Source: Geobacteraceae bacterium | GTDB lineage: Bacteria; Desulfobacterota; Desulfuromonadia; Geobacterales; Pseudopelobacteraceae | DNA: 64,000 nt | Reading direction: 5' to 3' | NCBI GenBank assembly: GCA_013336525.1 | Contig: JAAXTM010000006.1 | Coordinates: 1 to 64,000, forward strand | In this document: in pieces, positions 62,205 through 64,000 of the stretch | Position numbering within the stretch: the stretch's first letter is position 1 | Layout: every line of letters begins with the position of its first letter | The notes under the pieces: generated by a model | Seen by the model: only the letters and a program-made list of their open reading frames with translations | Databases searched by the model: none | What the model was told of the DNA's origin: nothing | Translations under genes and position numbers: made by a program

Positions 62205-63209
62205 TTACCCTGCCTCGGCGACGGAAACGCCGTTGCGGCCGGCAGCCTTAGCGCGGTACAGAGCCGCATCGGCCCGCTTCAGCAGTGCCTCATCGCTATC
62301 ATCACTGCAAGCTTCGGCAACCCCGATTGAAAGCGTCATGGAAAGCGTAGTAGAATCAAGAATAAAGCGGCTTGCCCGCACCTCTTCACAAAGTTTCCAG
62401 GCAACTTCCGTTGCCGCCTTAGCGTCAGTCTTGATCAGGATAACCGCATATTCATCGCCACCAAACCGCGCAAGAAAATCACTGCCACGCAAAGAAGCTT
62501 TTATCTTCAGAGCAACCCCTTTTAAAACCCGGTCACCGGCCGGATGCCCGTAAGAATCATTGATAATCTTAAAATCATCAAGATCGATCATCATAAGAGA
62601 AAAAGGGTCACCGTACCTTTTACGTAGAGCTATCATCTCATTGAGTTTTTCATCGAAATAGCTTCGGTTTGCAAGTTGGGTCAAGCCATCAATCCGCACT
62701 GCTGTGCGAAGGTCCTCAATCTGGAGCTGCTGTTCTGTCAGTACCGTACGGGAAATGGCCAGTTCGCTCTTCAAAACAGCATTGCTTAAAATCACACGAT
62801 CAATTTCCGCCATTAAAAGTGAGTGAGCATCCCTTAAATCCGCCGGCAACTCCAGGGTGTTTATTGTACTTTTCACATCAACAAGCACAAGAGAAGAATC
62901 ACTGGCAGCTTTTTCAGTCCGCTGAATATTTGTCGCCATAATCAGCATGACATTCCTGATCGCTTGTGCAGAATCGTACAAACTCTGTTCGCGTGGATCT
63001 ACCGGCGGCTGAGCGGCCTCGCTCTCATCCATCTCTTCGTCTGTCTCTGAAGACCTGCGGAGAACCCTTGGCAACATTGAAAACAATCGCCCTACCCCGC
63101 TAAAGAGGTTAAACTCTTCACCGGAGTTGATTTTACCGACAACAAAAAGAATCAGCATGCCGGCTATCAGGCCGGATCCAAACACAAGGAGATATGCTGT
63201 AATGCTCAC
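62205..63209 (-). CDS. Membrane-anchored diguanylate cyclase
   Basis: Protein of 334 residues with one N-terminal helix (LLVFGSGLIAGMLILFVVG), an acidic linker, a helical segment (about 85-165) and a GGDEF domain with active site FGGDEYAVIL and an RxxD inhibitory site (RGSD). GHPAGD keeps the Asp of c-di-GMP-specific cyclases. The start is a GTG at 63209 with AGGAGG eight bases upstream; the longer frame would overlap tag and is rejected. Confidence 0.88.
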   Translation of the reverse strand: MSITAYLLVFGSGLIAGMLILFVVGKINSGEEFNLFSGVGRLFSMLPRVLRRSSETDEEMDESEAAQPPVDPREQSLYDSAQAIRNVMLIMATNIQRTEKAASDSSLVLVDVKSTINTLELPADLRDAHSLLMAEIDRVILSNAVLKSELAISRTVLTEQQLQIEDLRTAVRIDGLTQLANRSYFDEKLNEMIALRKRYGDPFSLMMIDLDDFKIINDSYGHPAGDRVLKGVALKIKASLRGSDFLARFGGDEYAVILIKTDAKAATEVAWKLCEEVRASRFILDSTTLSMTLSIGVAEACSDDSDEALLKRADAALYRAKAAGRNGVSVAEAG

Positions 63210-63313
63210 TATAAAGACCTCCTGAACTAAAAACTTTTGGCAATCTATTGTAATCGTTCTTGTCAGAGTATCAAGAACTTTGTACAACACAAGTGAAAAC
63301 AAAGGAGTAACTG

Positions 63314-63883
63314 ATGACTGAAGAACTGAACCGCTGTCCATGGTGCGGTAACGATACACTTTACCGCGACTATCACGATCATGAATGGGGGGTGCCGCTT
63401 CATGACGACACACGCCTGTTTGAGATGCTGACTCTTGAGGGGGCGCAAGCCGGGTTGTCCTGGCTTACTGTCCTGAGAAAACGGGAGGGTTACCGCCGTG
63501 CCTTTGCAGGATTTGACATTCAAACAGTCGCGAATTTCAGTGATGAGGACGTCGCCAGACTTCTGGCTGATTCCTCTATTATCCGTAACCGCCTTAAAAT
63601 TGCTTCAACCATTAGCAATGCCAAGGCAGTGATGGAGGTGCAGAATCACCACGGAAGTTTTAACAGTTATCTCTGGAGTTTTGTAGACGGAGTACCGATC
63701 GTCAACCAACGGAAAACAATGGGTGAAGTCCCTGCCAGCACACCGCTTTCAGATACCATGAGCAGGGAGTTGAAGCGCATCGGCTTCCGCTTTGTCGGGA
63801 CAACCATCTGTTATGCCTTCATGCAGGCAACCGGAATGGTCAATGACCACCTTACCGGCTGTTTCTGCCATGGCAGAAACTAA
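63314..63883 (+). CDS. tag: DNA-3-methyladenine glycosylase I
   Basis: Protein of 189 residues removing 3-methyladenine from DNA. Family features: RCPWCGNDTLYRDYHDHEWG with the zinc Cys and His ligands, LFEMLTLEGAQAGLSW with the catalytic Glu, and the C-terminal MVNDHLTGCFCH with the remaining zinc ligands. AAGGAG upstream of the ATG; divergent from the diguanylate cyclase gene. Confidence 0.95.
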   Translation: MTEELNRCPWCGNDTLYRDYHDHEWGVPLHDDTRLFEMLTLEGAQAGLSWLTVLRKREGYRRAFAGFDIQTVANFSDEDVARLLADSSIIRNRLKIASTISNAKAVMEVQNHHGSFNSYLWSFVDGVPIVNQRKTMGEVPASTPLSDTMSRELKRIGFRFVGTTICYAFMQATGMVNDHLTGCFCHGRN

Positions 63884-64000
63884 TGAGTTTACGCCCATAA
63901 GCTCCGGACGTGAAACTGTTGGTTTCCGTTCTGGAAAGCGGGGATTTTTTCTCCTGGCAAGGAAATCCAGAGTTTGCGCGGAGGCGTACATTGGTACGCC

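Noticed and set aside
61597-62553. 318-codon plus-strand open frame
   Set aside because: Antisense to dapA and the diguanylate cyclase; Gly/Val/Arg-rich shadow of codon bias.
63210-63413. N-terminal extension of the 62205 cyclase
   Set aside because: It would overlap tag, and the GTG at 63209 has an excellent AGGAGG site directly before a membrane helix.
1-64000. CRISPR arrays, rRNA, tRNA genes, complete insertion sequences or prophage
   Set aside because: None were recognised when reading both strands; the only array-like repeat is the coding TSP3 repeat at 45.3 kb.

Overview
The window reads as chromosomal DNA of a Geobacter-like bacterium (Desulfuromonadota/Geobacterales). The evidence is a set of c-type cytochromes with a System II (ResB/CcsB) maturation pair, a periplasmic flavoprotein with a separate tetraheme cytochrome, a dapA-dapB-dapL lysine pathway, many PAS/GGDEF/hybrid-kinase signalling proteins, a GEMM riboswitch of the Geobacter cGAMP type, a sigma-54 activator and a selenoprotein. 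Most of the window is moderately GC-rich. The stretch at about 56.0-57.9 kb is clearly AT-rich and looks acquired.

Layout. 0-7.2 kb: end of an unidentified gene, then two hybrid histidine kinases and a diguanylate cyclase. 7.4-10.1 kb: an uncharacterised Rossmann-like protein, bamD and plsY, closed by a perfect hairpin. 10.2-13 kb: DTW-domain and Gre-like proteins, a small membrane protein and an AI-2E-type permease. 13-15.2 kb: MacB-like ABC transporter with a CcmE-like partner. 15.3-26.5 kb: a long minus-strand run that starts at a manganese (yybP-ykoY) riboswitch and carries htpX, a ribbon-helix-helix protein, two TerC/Alx-type proteins, a UPF0016 (Gdt1/MneA-like) manganese exporter, UPF0182, a cytochrome, purE, carbonic anhydrase and two related Gly-rich membrane proteins. 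26.5-28.7 kb: ccsB-resB. 29.4-33.4 kb: EAL/HDOD protein, MFS transporter, hemerythrin-like protein and ribBA. 33.5-38.6 kb: porin, periplasmic flavoprotein and tetraheme cytochrome, facing a XylR/DmpR-type sigma-54 activator; the intergenic region has a -24/-12 promoter and a likely activator site. 38.6-42.8 kb: PBP1A-type enzyme, then upp-uraA. 42.8-46 kb: fatty-acid desaturase, a small conserved protein and an OmpA protein with thrombospondin-type-3 repeats. 46-49.2 kb: two L,D-transpeptidase lipoproteins and an Lpp-like lipoprotein behind a GEMM-Ib riboswitch. 49.4-55.9 kb: a PLP amino-acid decarboxylase, Dus, EamA, a soluble PQQ-type sugar dehydrogenase, a DJ-1/PfpI protein and a DsbA/FrnE-type selenoprotein whose UGA interrupts its open frame. 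56-58.7 kb: a four-gene accessory module (Phd antitoxin, VapC, AAA ATPase, PIN nuclease). 58.8-63.9 kb: dapL, dapB, dapA, a diguanylate cyclase and tag.

The most notable items are: (1) the UGA-containing FrnE-like gene with a downstream hairpin matching the bacterial SECIS model; (2) a GEMM-Ib riboswitch in front of an Ldt/Lpp-like pair, suggesting cGAMP control of outer-membrane tethering; (3) the Mn riboswitch heading a large membrane-protein run; (4) an aromatic-sensor-controlled split flavocytochrome of unknown substrate; (5) the translationally coupled ATPase-PIN pair behind a toxin-antitoxin module, a candidate defence system. All functional statements come from motif reading and knowledge of the families; no searches were run.
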